Source of the DNA: Candidatus Njordarchaeota archaeon
GTDB taxonomy: Archaea; Asgardarchaeota; Njordarchaeia; Njordarchaeales; Njordarchaeaceae
Assembly: GCA_029856625.1 (NCBI GenBank)
Contig: JAHKLG010000086.1
Coordinates: forward strand, 1 to 6,260
DNA length: 6,260 nucleotides
Reading direction: 5' to 3'
The notes below the pieces were generated by a model. It had not been told where the DNA came from, searched no databases, and saw only the letters and a program-made list of their open reading frames with translations. The position numbers were made by a program, and so were the translations under genes. Positions 1 to 5,998 of the stretch are shown one piece after another (position 1 is the stretch's first letter; each line of letters begins with the position of its first letter).

Positions 1-1358
1 ATGCCGGCGAGGACATCTCCCGTCCCACCAACCGTCATTCCTGGATTTCCAGTTGTATTGTATTTTACCTGTTCACCATCCGATATAACATCGATGTGAC
101 CCTTCAGTACTATTGTTGTCGCTGTTTCCTTAGCCTTCTTTTTTACAATTTCTCCTCGCTCTTTAAGAGTTTTAGGACATTTTATCTTGAAGATCTTGTA
201 GAATTCTCCATCATGTGGCGTTAAGATTATGTTTCCCGTCTTAGGAATATTCTTTATAGAAAGACCCTTAAGCGCATCAGCATCTATTACGAGAGATCTT
301 TTGTTCTCAGAAAAATATCTTATGAGTTCATTTGAGATACTAAGCACTTCTTCCTTCACACCAATACCTGGGCCTATTAGGATAGTGTCAAAACGACTTA
401 TAAACTCGGGATCTTTTAGAATCCTAACATTTTCGTGATTTAGAAATGATCCTTTGAGCTTCTTAACTATAAGATTAGGAGAGAACCCCCTAATAATGTC
501 CGCTACCGAAGATGGTGCTGCTATCACTACTACGTCAGCTCCTGCTCTCAAAGCCGCTAAACCCGCTAATGCCGGAGCCCCCGAGAAATCTTCACTACCA
601 CCGATTATTAATATCCTACCAAAATCACCCTTATGAGCCCAGTCTTCTCGTCTTATAAGCTTCTTTATCCTTAAAACATCCCCAGGCCCAACGAATTCTT
701 CGGCTTCTGGAGGAATTCCTATATTTGTGACTATGATTTCCCCTCCTACTTCTTCGCTCAGCCCTTTCTTTATTCCATGGAAAGTTACTGTAATATCGGG
801 TTTAATGACTGGCCCTTGCACTCTTCCACTATAACAATCAAGTCCACTAGGCACGTCAATTGAGATTACATGTACCCCCTTTCTTTGCTTTACGCTATTT
901 ATCAAGTTTATAGCTTCCGCAAATAATCCTCTGACTGAACCCCTGAGCCCTACGCCTAGGATGGCATCGATGATAATATCTGCTTCCTCTAAATATTGTT
1001 TAATATTAGTAAGCTCTGTAGAATCTTTCGCCTCAAATAGCTTAATAGATAACCTCATTCTTTTCAGTACTTCGGCGTTTTCTCTAGCAATTGTTGATTT
1101 TATATAAGCCACTCTCCCGAGCAAGATTACTATGACTTCATAACCGTAGCTGGCGAGATGTCTTGCAGCAACAAAGCCATCTCCCCCATTGTTCCCTAGT
1201 CCTGCAATTACCACTATCCTTTTCTTGTCTGGAAATCTCCTTCTTATAACGTCAGCAACAGATTTGCCGGCATTTTCCATCAGTAATCTAGTATCAATCC
1301 CCAGGTATCTTGCATTAATATCCAGCGCGTACACGTCGTCTGGTTTTAATACTCTCAT
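1..1358 (-). CDS. nnr: Bifunctional NAD(P)H-hydrate repair enzyme Nnr (NAD(P)HX epimerase / ADP-dependent dehydratase), 3' end beyond window
   Basis: Nnr repairs hydrated NADH/NADPH: the N-terminal YjeF_N domain epimerises R- and S-NAD(P)HX and the C-terminal ribokinase-like domain dehydrates S-NAD(P)HX using ADP or ATP, in the cytoplasm. I translated 452 in-frame codons with no stop; full-length relatives are about 490-520 residues, so only the last few dozen are missing. Epimerase motifs seen: LMENAG (26-31), GLGNNGGDGF (53-62), DAILGVGLRG (131-140) and IDVPSGLD (167-174). Dehydratase motifs seen: KGDFGR followed by the IIGGS strand (243-255), IGPGIG (328-333), DADALKG (359-365), LTPHDGEF (379-386) and NTTGNPGMTVGGTGDVLAG (434-452), whose D448 is the expected catalytic Asp. 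The domain order is the usual one for prokaryotic fusions and no key motif is lost. The ATG at 1358 is chosen because an in-frame TAA lies shortly upstream and GAGGGGAG sits 4 bases before it. Transcribed divergently from the sRNA and cpgS-like gene. Confidence 0.95.
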   Translation of the reverse strand, partial: MRVLKPDDVYALDINARYLGIDTRLLMENAGKSVADVIRRRFPDKKRIVVIAGLGNNGGDGFVAARHLASYGYEVIVILLGRVAYIKSTIARENAEVLKRMRLSIKLFEAKDSTELTNIKQYLEEADIIIDAILGVGLRGSVRGLFAEAINLINSVKQRKGVHVISIDVPSGLDCYSGRVQGPVIKPDITVTFHGIKKGLSEEVGGEIIVTNIGIPPEAEEFVGPGDVLRIKKLIRREDWAHKGDFGRILIIGGSEDFSGAPALAGLAALRAGADVVVIAAPSSVADIIRGFSPNLIVKKLKGSFLNHENVRILKDPEFISRFDTILIGPGIGVKEEVLSISNELIRYFSENKRSLVIDADALKGLSIKNIPKTGNIILTPHDGEFYKIFKIKCPKTLKERGEIVKKKAKETATTIVLKGHIDVISDGEQVKYNTTGNPGMTVGGTGDVLAG

Positions 1359-1378
1359 CGCTCTCCCCTCGAATTCGG

Positions 1379-1389
1379 ATTTATATATG
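1379..1389. promoter_or_regulatory. TATA element, possibly shared by nnr (minus) and the C/D sRNA (plus)
   Basis: The plus strand reads TTTATATATGG and the minus strand CCATATATAAA, so the core is nearly symmetric. Its centre (about 1384) lies 26 bases upstream of the nnr ATG, which would make the nnr mRNA leaderless or nearly so, as is common for first genes in Thermoproteota. It also lies about 26-33 bases upstream of the predicted 5' end of the plus-strand sRNA. The positions are read from the sequence; use in both directions is inference. Confidence 0.5.
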
Positions 1390-1416
1390 GATTATGCCCA
1401 GATTTTGTTTTAGTTT

Positions 1417-1479
1417 TCGTGGGATGATGATGCGAACAGCCAGCGAAAAAGATGAGCGGAAAAGTAGCACTGACCACCT
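1417..1479 (+). ncRNA. Candidate box C/D guide sRNA; D' guide fits 23S rRNA U2552 (A-loop)
   Basis: Box C/D sRNAs direct fibrillarin with Nop5 and L7Ae to 2'-O-methylate RNA at the nucleotide paired to the fifth guide base upstream of box D or D'. Seen here: perfect box C ATGATGA (1424-1430); a 12-base guide (1431-1442); degenerate box D' GCGA (1443-1446); box C' AAGATGA (1449-1455, 6 of 7 to consensus); a 14-base guide (1456-1469); perfect box D CTGA (1470-1473). GTGG (1419-1422) can pair with CCAC (1474-1477) as terminal stem. The guide segment GCGAACAGCC (1432-1441) is the exact complement of GGCUGUUCGC, the conserved A-loop of 23S rRNA, and A1438, fifth from D', pairs with U2552 (E. coli numbering). 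U2552 is a well-known 2'-O-methylation site in bacteria and eukaryotes. The second guide's target is not recognised. The size, about 60 nt, is typical. Weak points are the D' box and a C'-D spacing slightly longer than usual. Confidence 0.78.
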
Positions 1480-1498
1480 CCCATATGAACAATCATTA

Positions 1499-1506
1499 TT
1501 TATACA
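1499..1506 (+). promoter_or_regulatory. TATA box for the cDPGS-family gene
   Basis: TTTATACA lies about 67 bases upstream of the ATG at 1570. With the archaeal spacing of roughly 25 bases, initiation would fall near 1528 and give a leader of about 40 nt that contains the GGTGA ribosome-binding site at 1559-1563. It is separate from the sRNA element upstream, so the sRNA and this gene can be transcribed independently. Confidence 0.45.
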
Positions 1507-1569
1507 TAAATTGTTAGAGAATCATTGAAAACTCACTCACTCTACGGCTTTCTATTCTGGTGAAGAATA

Positions 1570-2919
1570 ATGAGTACTGAGAGAAGGAGAAGAAGAGTAA
1601 TTATTATGGGAGCTGCTGGAAGAGATTTCCACAACTTTAACGTATTCTTTAGGAATAATCCCGATTACGAAGTTATTGCATTCACTGCCGCTCAGATCCC
1701 TGGGATTGCTGGTCGTAAATATCCCCCAGAACTCTCTGGGCCTTTATATCCTGAAGGTATCCCGATCTATCCTGAAGAGCAACTACCAGAGTTAATCAGA
1801 AAGTATAACGTAGATCTTGTAGTGTTCTCTTATAGTGATGTTTCCCATCAGTACATAATGGAAAAAGCCGCAATAGCTCAAGCTAATGGGGCTAGCTTCA
1901 TGTTACTTGGCCCTAATGATACCATGCTAGAAGCTGAAGTTCCCGTTATCGCCGTTGGAGCCGTTAGAACTGGATGTGGTAAATCAACAGTTAGCAGAAA
2001 AGTGGCTAAAATCTTAAAGGCTAAAGGCTTAAAGGTAGTAGCGGTTAGGCACCCTATGCCCTATGGTGATTTAAGAAAACAGATTATCCAGAGATTCGCG
2101 TCATTCGATGATCTTGATAGATATGATGTCACCTTTGAAGAGAGAGAAGAATATGAACATTACATAGAAAATGGGTTTGTAGTTTATGCTGGTGTAGATT
2201 ATGAAAAGATTCTGCAAGAAGCACAGAAAGAAGCTGATATAATACTATGGGATGGTGGTAACAACGATTTCCCATTCTACAAACCAGATCTATTCATTGT
2301 CGTAGCTGATGCGCTTAGGCCTGGCCATGAGTTAACTTACTGGCCGGGTTCTGTTAATATCAGAATGGCGGATGTGGTGGTTATTAACAAAGTTGTTGAA
2401 GCCGATCTTCGCTCAGTAAAACAAGTGGAAGAAAACGTTAGGAGGGTTAATCCTGAGGCAAGGATCATCTTAGGAGCTTCTACATTATACGTAGAACAAC
2501 CCGAATTAATAAAAGAAAAACGAGTGATTGTAGTGGAGGATGGTCCAACAGTATTACATGGAGAAATGTCCTATGGAGCGGGTTATGTAGCTGCTCTTAG
2601 ATACGGTGCTAAGGAGATAGTAGATCCAAGAAAATGGGTTAAGCCTGGAACTGATTTAGCAGAAGCTTATAATAAATACAAACATATGGGGCCTGTCTTA
2701 CCGACTCTAGGCTATACTGAGAAGGAGAAGAGGGAACTTGAAGAGGTAATTAATGCAATAGATGCTGACACTGTAATAAGCGGCACTCCAATTGATTTGT
2801 CAAGAGTATTAAAGGTTAACAAACCTATTGTCAGAGTTCGTTATGAATTAGTGGAGGTCAGTACTCCTACACTAGAGCAAATTATTGACGAGTTCTTAGA
2901 AAAACATGGTTTAAAATGA
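1570..2919 (+). CDS. Cyclic 2,3-diphosphoglycerate synthetase family protein (COG2403-type P-loop NTPase)
   Basis: The characterised member of this family, from Methanothermus fervidus, closes 2,3-diphosphoglycerate into cyclic 2,3-diphosphoglycerate with ATP; others are annotated only as predicted GTPases. The protein has 449 residues, full length for the family. An N-terminal Rossmann-like region (10-125) begins VIIMGAAGRDFHNFN and includes LLGPNDT near residue 115. A P-loop domain follows: Walker A GAVRTGCGKST (130-140), a conserved RHPMPYGDL segment (160-168), a Walker-B-like strand ending WDGGNNDFPF (227-236), and VVVINKV (269-275). The last resembles the G4 motif NKxD of GTPases but reads NKVV, so the nucleotide may be ATP. 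No signal peptide or membrane segment is visible; the N-terminus is very basic (five consecutive Arg). GGTGA at 1559-1563, 6 bases before the ATG, supports this start. The gene stands alone, divergent from nnr and 500 bases before valS, so context does not name the substrate. Family membership is firm; synthesis of cDPG is only inferred. Confidence 0.85.
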   Translation: MSTERRRRRVIIMGAAGRDFHNFNVFFRNNPDYEVIAFTAAQIPGIAGRKYPPELSGPLYPEGIPIYPEEQLPELIRKYNVDLVVFSYSDVSHQYIMEKAAIAQANGASFMLLGPNDTMLEAEVPVIAVGAVRTGCGKSTVSRKVAKILKAKGLKVVAVRHPMPYGDLRKQIIQRFASFDDLDRYDVTFEEREEYEHYIENGFVVYAGVDYEKILQEAQKEADIILWDGGNNDFPFYKPDLFIVVADALRPGHELTYWPGSVNIRMADVVVINKVVEADLRSVKQVEENVRRVNPEARIILGASTLYVEQPELIKEKRVIVVEDGPTVLHGEMSYGAGYVAALRYGAKEIVDPRKWVKPGTDLAEAYNKYKHMGPVLPTLGYTEKEKRELEEVINAIDADTVISGTPIDLSRVLKVNKPIVRVRYELVEVSTPTLEQIIDEFLEKHGLK

Positions 2920-2937
2920 TGTTATAAGTTGTTTTCC

Positions 2938-2996
2938 ATTCCTAATACGGAATTTAAACTACTAGTTGCTCCTCTCATATACTAATTTTTTCTTTA
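2938..2996 (+). terminator. Probable terminator of the cDPGS-family gene
   Basis: Downstream of the TGA at 2917-2919 there is a small hairpin, ATTCC-TAATAC-GGAAT (2938-2953), and then a run of six T followed by CTTT (2986-2995). Archaeal termination depends mainly on T-runs, so the T-run is the likely signal and the weak 5-bp hairpin may be incidental. The 12-base string ATACTAATTTTT here recurs just after valS. Confidence 0.45.
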
Positions 2997-3300
2997 ACAC
3001 TCTTGACGTTTTCCTTAATACCACAGAAAAACGGGAGAAATTCTAAATAATATCTAAGAATACCTCATAACGCACATTATCATCGCTAATGGAGATCGAT
3101 CTATCTTGATAACGAAGAAGAATTCCAGCGAATAATAGTAGGATACTTGAAATGTAATGCCCAGACAAGCGTCGATCTTATTTACTCACTATTCTATGAG
3201 TATCATTGTACCGTTAGTGTTATCAGAGCAGGAATTATTTCTATCCATAAAGTCGATTTCCAAAAGCGAAAGATCATGTGACTAAATCTTCACACATCGC
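2997..3300. other. Intergenic stretch with no convincing gene
   Basis: I find no credible coding or RNA gene here. The longest plus-strand candidate is a 42-codon ATG frame (3157-3285) with no ribosome-binding site and no recognisable motif. On the minus strand a frame of about 43 codons across 3060-3185 lacks a good start. A perfect 10-base palindrome, AGATCGATCT, lies at 3093-3102. GTGACTAAA occurs at 3278-3286 and again at 3320-3328. The stretch may be a decayed gene or a long regulatory region; the sequence does not decide. Confidence 0.4.
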
Positions 3301-3301
3301 A

Positions 3302-3317
3302 AAAGATATATTATTTA
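3302..3317 (+). promoter_or_regulatory. Probable valS promoter (BRE plus TATA-like element)
   Basis: AAAAGATATATTATTTAT combines a purine-rich BRE-like stretch with an AT-rich TATA core. Initiation about 25 bases downstream, near 3338, would give a leader of about 80 nt that includes the valS ribosome-binding site. A closer TTTATA (3398-3403) would place initiation at or after the start codon and drop that site, so I prefer the upstream element. Confidence 0.35.
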
Positions 3318-3408
3318 TGGTGACTAAAGACTAGATTCTATAGTTCATTAGAAGCACCCCGATTAAAAAAGATCATTTAGAATTTTCCATCAAGTACTTT
3401 ATAGTCTT

Positions 3409-3415
3409 GGTGAGG
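3409..3415 (+). promoter_or_regulatory. Ribosome-binding site fixing the TTG start of valS
   Basis: GGTGAGG matches the archaeal 16S 3' end and lies 4 bases before TTG at 3420. The TGA inside it (3411-3413) is in frame with valS, so no longer N-terminus is possible, and the TTG is correctly placed for initiation. Confidence 0.7.
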
Positions 3416-3419
3416 CTTA

Positions 3420-5837
3420 TTGTCGCGATTTCAGCCAAAACTAAAAGAAAAGAGATGGGATCCGAAGAAAGAAGAGAGCCTTATAGAAATATGGGAGCGG
3501 GAGGGACTCTATCGATTTAAGAGAAATTCGAAGAAACCCATCTTCTCGATAGACACACCTCCACCTTATGCCAGTGGAACACCTCATATAGGATTTGCCG
3601 TGCATTATAGCCAGATAGATATGATTGCACGATACATGAGAATGCAGGGATTCGAAGTTCTATTCCCAATGGGCATTGATCGTAATGGCCTTCCCGTAGA
3701 GGTTCAGGTAGAGAGGTTGTATAAAATAAGAATGTACGAAACACCTAGGGAGAAATTTCTCGAACTGTGCCGTGAACTCCTTGATAGATATGAAAGGGAG
3801 ATACTGGAGATTTCAAAAAGATTAGGATTTAGTATGAATTCATTTGATCCTAAAGAAATCTATCGGACGGATTCCCCTGAATATCGTAGAATTACTCAAG
3901 CCACTTTCATCGAATTATTTAAGCGTGGGCTTATTTACGAAGATGAGAGACCTAACAATTGGTGCCCTCGCTGTAGAACAACTTTGGCTGACGCGGAGGT
4001 AGAATACCAAGAGGAAGAAACTCGATTAGTATATATCAAATTCAGAGTTAAAGAGACTGGTGAGGATCTGATTATTGCTACTACAAGACCAGAACTGCTC
4101 GCTGGATGTGCTGCTGTTCTTGTACATCCAGATGACGATCGATATAAACATCTCCATAATAAACATGCTATCGTACCTATCTATGAAAAAGTAGTCCCGA
4201 TCATTGCTCATAAGGAAGCTAATCCAGAGTTTGGTACAGGAGTAATGATGCTTTGTTCCTTTGGAGACTATACCGATATTCGATTATTTAGAGAGCTAAG
4301 ATTAGAGCCCGTTAAAGTTATTACTGAAGATGGTACCTTATCAGAAGCTGCTGGTAAATACAGAGGATTATCTGTTAAGGATGCGAGAAATAAAATAATT
4401 GAGGATCTTAAGAAGAAGGGTCTTCTTGTTAAGGAAGAGAGAATTACCCATAAGATCCCTGTTTGTTGGCGTTGTAAGACACCCATCGAGTTCATTGTAA
4501 TGAAAGAATGGTATCTCAAGCAGCTAGATTTTATCGATAATTTAAAGGACATCTCTAACAAAATGCGATTTTTCCCGCCAGAGAATAAAAGGATTCTCGA
4601 TAATTGGCTTAATTCGGTGACAACGGACTGGCCAATTTCTAGAAGACGATATTATGGCACTGAAATACCGTTGTGGTACTGTGAAAATTGTGGAAATATT
4701 ATTATTCCCGAGCCAGGAAAATATTATGTGCCATGGAGAGACCCCCCACCTATTAATAAATGTCCTAAATGTGGTTCCACAAAGTTTAAGGGCGAAACGC
4801 GTACCTTTGACACATGGTTTGATAGCAGTATTTCACCTTTATACATCTCTGGGTATCTGAGAGATGAAGATTTCTTTAAAGAAGTATTCCCAGTAAGCTT
4901 AAGACCTCAGGGCAAGGAAATCGTCAGAACGTGGTTATATTATACTATTTTGAGAGTTTACCAATTAACGGGCAAACCAGCATTCAAATATGTCTGGATA
5001 TCTGGTTTGGTCATGGATGCAAAGGGCAGAAAAATGTCTAAATCGCTTGGTAACATTGTGTATCCTAAGCCGCTCATAGAAAAATATGGAGCGGATGCAC
5101 TTAGATTATTCGGAGCTTGTGAAGCAATGCTTGGAAGCGATATCCGTTTTTCAAAGAAAAAAGTTGAAGGCATGGCGAAATTTATCCAGAAACTTTATAG
5201 TATAGCTAGATTTGTTTCAATGTTCCCTGAGCCCAGCAAAGATGAAATTGAGTTGATAATGACTGATAATTGGATATTAGCTGAAACAAATCGCGTAATT
5301 GAAATTGTCAAAAAACACTATGATCAATTAGACTTCTTTGGAGCAAACTTCGTGAAGACCTTTGCTTGGGAAGTTTTTGCTGACCATTATATAGAATTAG
5401 TGAAATCACGAGCCAATGGCGTTATTGGAGATGAGAAGAAGCAAAAAGCTGCTTGGTGGACATTACATAGCGTATTGAAGACAATACTAAAACTTCTCGC
5501 ACCCGTTACACCATTCATAACGGATTATATCTATAGGGAGTTATACGGCAAGACAATACACCTTGAGAAATTCCCATCGCCAGAGAAATACGATCCATCT
5601 CTCCTTAAATATACTAAGCTAATAATGGAAGTCAACTCATTAATTTGGAAGGCTAAAAGGGAAAAGGGCTTATCTCTAAAAAGTCCAATCAGAAAAGTAT
5701 ATATTCCTAAAGACCTCCAAGGATTCGAGATGGATCTAAAAGGAATGCATAAGATAAAGGAGATTATTTATGGGGAAATAGGTGATGACGCATTAATTTT
5801 AGAAGGGACTCGCGTAAAAATAGGTATTGTTTTTTAA
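3420..5837 (+). CDS. valS: Valyl-tRNA synthetase, archaeal type
   Basis: Charges tRNA-Val with valine using ATP and hydrolyses mischarged threonine at a separate editing site; cytoplasmic. At 805 residues it has the usual archaeal length, without the C-terminal coiled-coil arm of bacterial ValRS. Class I signatures: PHIGFAVHYSQ from residue 55 (HIGH motif, with Phe as fourth residue) and KMSKS at 538-542. The CP1 editing domain, roughly 190-345, contains ATTRPELL (220-227) and GTGVMM with GDYTD (272-286). Two zinc-binding Cys sets: C182/C185 with C349/C352, and C421/C424 with C448/C451. The catalytic core has TDWPISRRRYYGTEIPLWYC before residue 421, WFDSSISPL (466-474), and RPQGKEIVRTW (495-505), which favour ValRS over IleRS. 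The anticodon-binding helical domain starts near 615 (DNWILAETN) and includes WEVFADHYIE from W650. TTG at 3420 is the only sensible start because of a nearby in-frame TGA and GGTGAGG upstream. No regulatory RNA was recognised. The only oddity is the altered HIGH motif. Confidence 0.96.
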   Translation: MSRFQPKLKEKRWDPKKEESLIEIWEREGLYRFKRNSKKPIFSIDTPPPYASGTPHIGFAVHYSQIDMIARYMRMQGFEVLFPMGIDRNGLPVEVQVERLYKIRMYETPREKFLELCRELLDRYEREILEISKRLGFSMNSFDPKEIYRTDSPEYRRITQATFIELFKRGLIYEDERPNNWCPRCRTTLADAEVEYQEEETRLVYIKFRVKETGEDLIIATTRPELLAGCAAVLVHPDDDRYKHLHNKHAIVPIYEKVVPIIAHKEANPEFGTGVMMLCSFGDYTDIRLFRELRLEPVKVITEDGTLSEAAGKYRGLSVKDARNKIIEDLKKKGLLVKEERITHKIPVCWRCKTPIEFIVMKEWYLKQLDFIDNLKDISNKMRFFPPENKRILDNWLNSVTTDWPISRRRYYGTEIPLWYCENCGNIIIPEPGKYYVPWRDPPPINKCPKCGSTKFKGETRTFDTWFDSSISPLYISGYLRDEDFFKEVFPVSLRPQGKEIVRTWLYYTILRVYQLTGKPAFKYVWISGLVMDAKGRKMSKSLGNIVYPKPLIEKYGADALRLFGACEAMLGSDIRFSKKKVEGMAKFIQKLYSIARFVSMFPEPSKDEIELIMTDNWILAETNRVIEIVKKHYDQLDFFGANFVKTFAWEVFADHYIELVKSRANGVIGDEKKQKAAWWTLHSVLKTILKLLAPVTPFITDYIYRELYGKTIHLEKFPSPEKYDPSLLKYTKLIMEVNSLIWKAKREKGLSLKSPIRKVYIPKDLQGFEMDLKGMHKIKEIIYGEIGDDALILEGTRVKIGIVF

Positions 5838-5870
5838 TACTAATTTTTCACGCAGAGAAGATTTTTCTCT
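5838..5870 (+). terminator. valS terminator region
   Basis: Two T-runs (5844-5848 and 5862-5866) follow the TAA closely. The second lies in a hairpin, AGAGAA-GATTT-TTCTCT (5854-5870). ATACTAATTTTT at 5837-5848 repeats the string after the upstream gene. The gene on the other strand ends at 5999, so the two transcription units converge here. Confidence 0.5.
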
Positions 5871-5871
5871 T

Positions 5872-5934
5872 ATTGCTCCGAACTTAAAGGATTCATCATC
5901 TCCTCAGAGATCACCTCCCTCTTCATCGCACACT
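5872..5934 (-). ncRNA. Candidate box C/D guide sRNA with two guides complementary to 16S rRNA
   Basis: Read on the minus strand: box C GCGATGA (5929-5923, 6 of 7 to consensus); a 15-base guide region (5922-5908); perfect box D' CTGA (5907-5904); a 4-base linker GGAG; perfect box C' ATGATGA (5899-5893); a 12-base guide ATCCTTTAAGTT (5892-5881); degenerate box D CGGA (5880-5877). The D'-linker-C' arrangement is canonical for archaeal sRNAs. The second guide is complementary over 11 bases to AACUUAAAGGA, conserved in archaeal 16S rRNA, and the box-plus-five rule points to the pyrimidine equivalent to E. coli 912. The first guide includes GGAGGTGATC, the complement of the 16S 3' end GAUCACCUCC; the rule would point to the C equivalent to about 1533. 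The RNA lies 65 bases past the stop of the zinc-ribbon gene on the same strand, so it may be processed from that transcript's 3' end; TATAAG at 5954-5949 is another possible start signal. Weak points are box C, box D, the long first spacing and a poor terminal stem. Confidence 0.62.
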
Positions 5935-5998
5935 GAGGATTGTGATTCTTATACCTATTCCTCACTATCTACTTTATGATGTGATTAGGAACAAAGTG

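Noticed and set aside
229..1413. Plus-strand frames at 229-438, 454-636 and 1189-1413
   Set aside because: They lie opposite nnr, whose minus-strand frame carries every expected catalytic motif.
1380..1471. Minus-strand frame of 29 codons starting at GTG with a strong GGGAGGTG upstream and ending just before nnr
   Set aside because: It overlaps the C/D sRNA boxes exactly; the SD-like string is the complement of the CCACCTCCC that follows box D, and the peptide has no recognisable motif.
3157..3285. 42-codon ATG frame on the plus strand between the cDPGS-family gene and valS
   Set aside because: No ribosome-binding site, no recognisable motif and a composition like the surrounding non-coding DNA.
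3180..3285. Possible third C/D sRNA on the minus strand around a CTGA at 3221-3225
   Set aside because: No acceptable C or C' box at the right spacing and no rRNA complementarity that I recognise.
3338..3419. Riboswitch or T-box-like leader before valS
   Set aside because: No conserved riboswitch pattern is visible, and T-box control of synthetase genes is a bacterial mechanism.
3517..5173. Frames inside valS at 3517-3744, 4026-4211, 4268-4561 and 4958-5173 (minus) and 4654-4860 (plus)
   Set aside because: Shadows of the valS reading frame, with no initiation signals or protein motifs of their own.
5873..5899. Micro-ORF of 9 residues (MMNPLSSEQ) on the minus strand after a perfect SD-like GGAGGTGATC
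   Set aside because: It precedes no minus-strand gene that a leader peptide could serve, and the same bases are better explained as box C', guide and box D of an sRNA.
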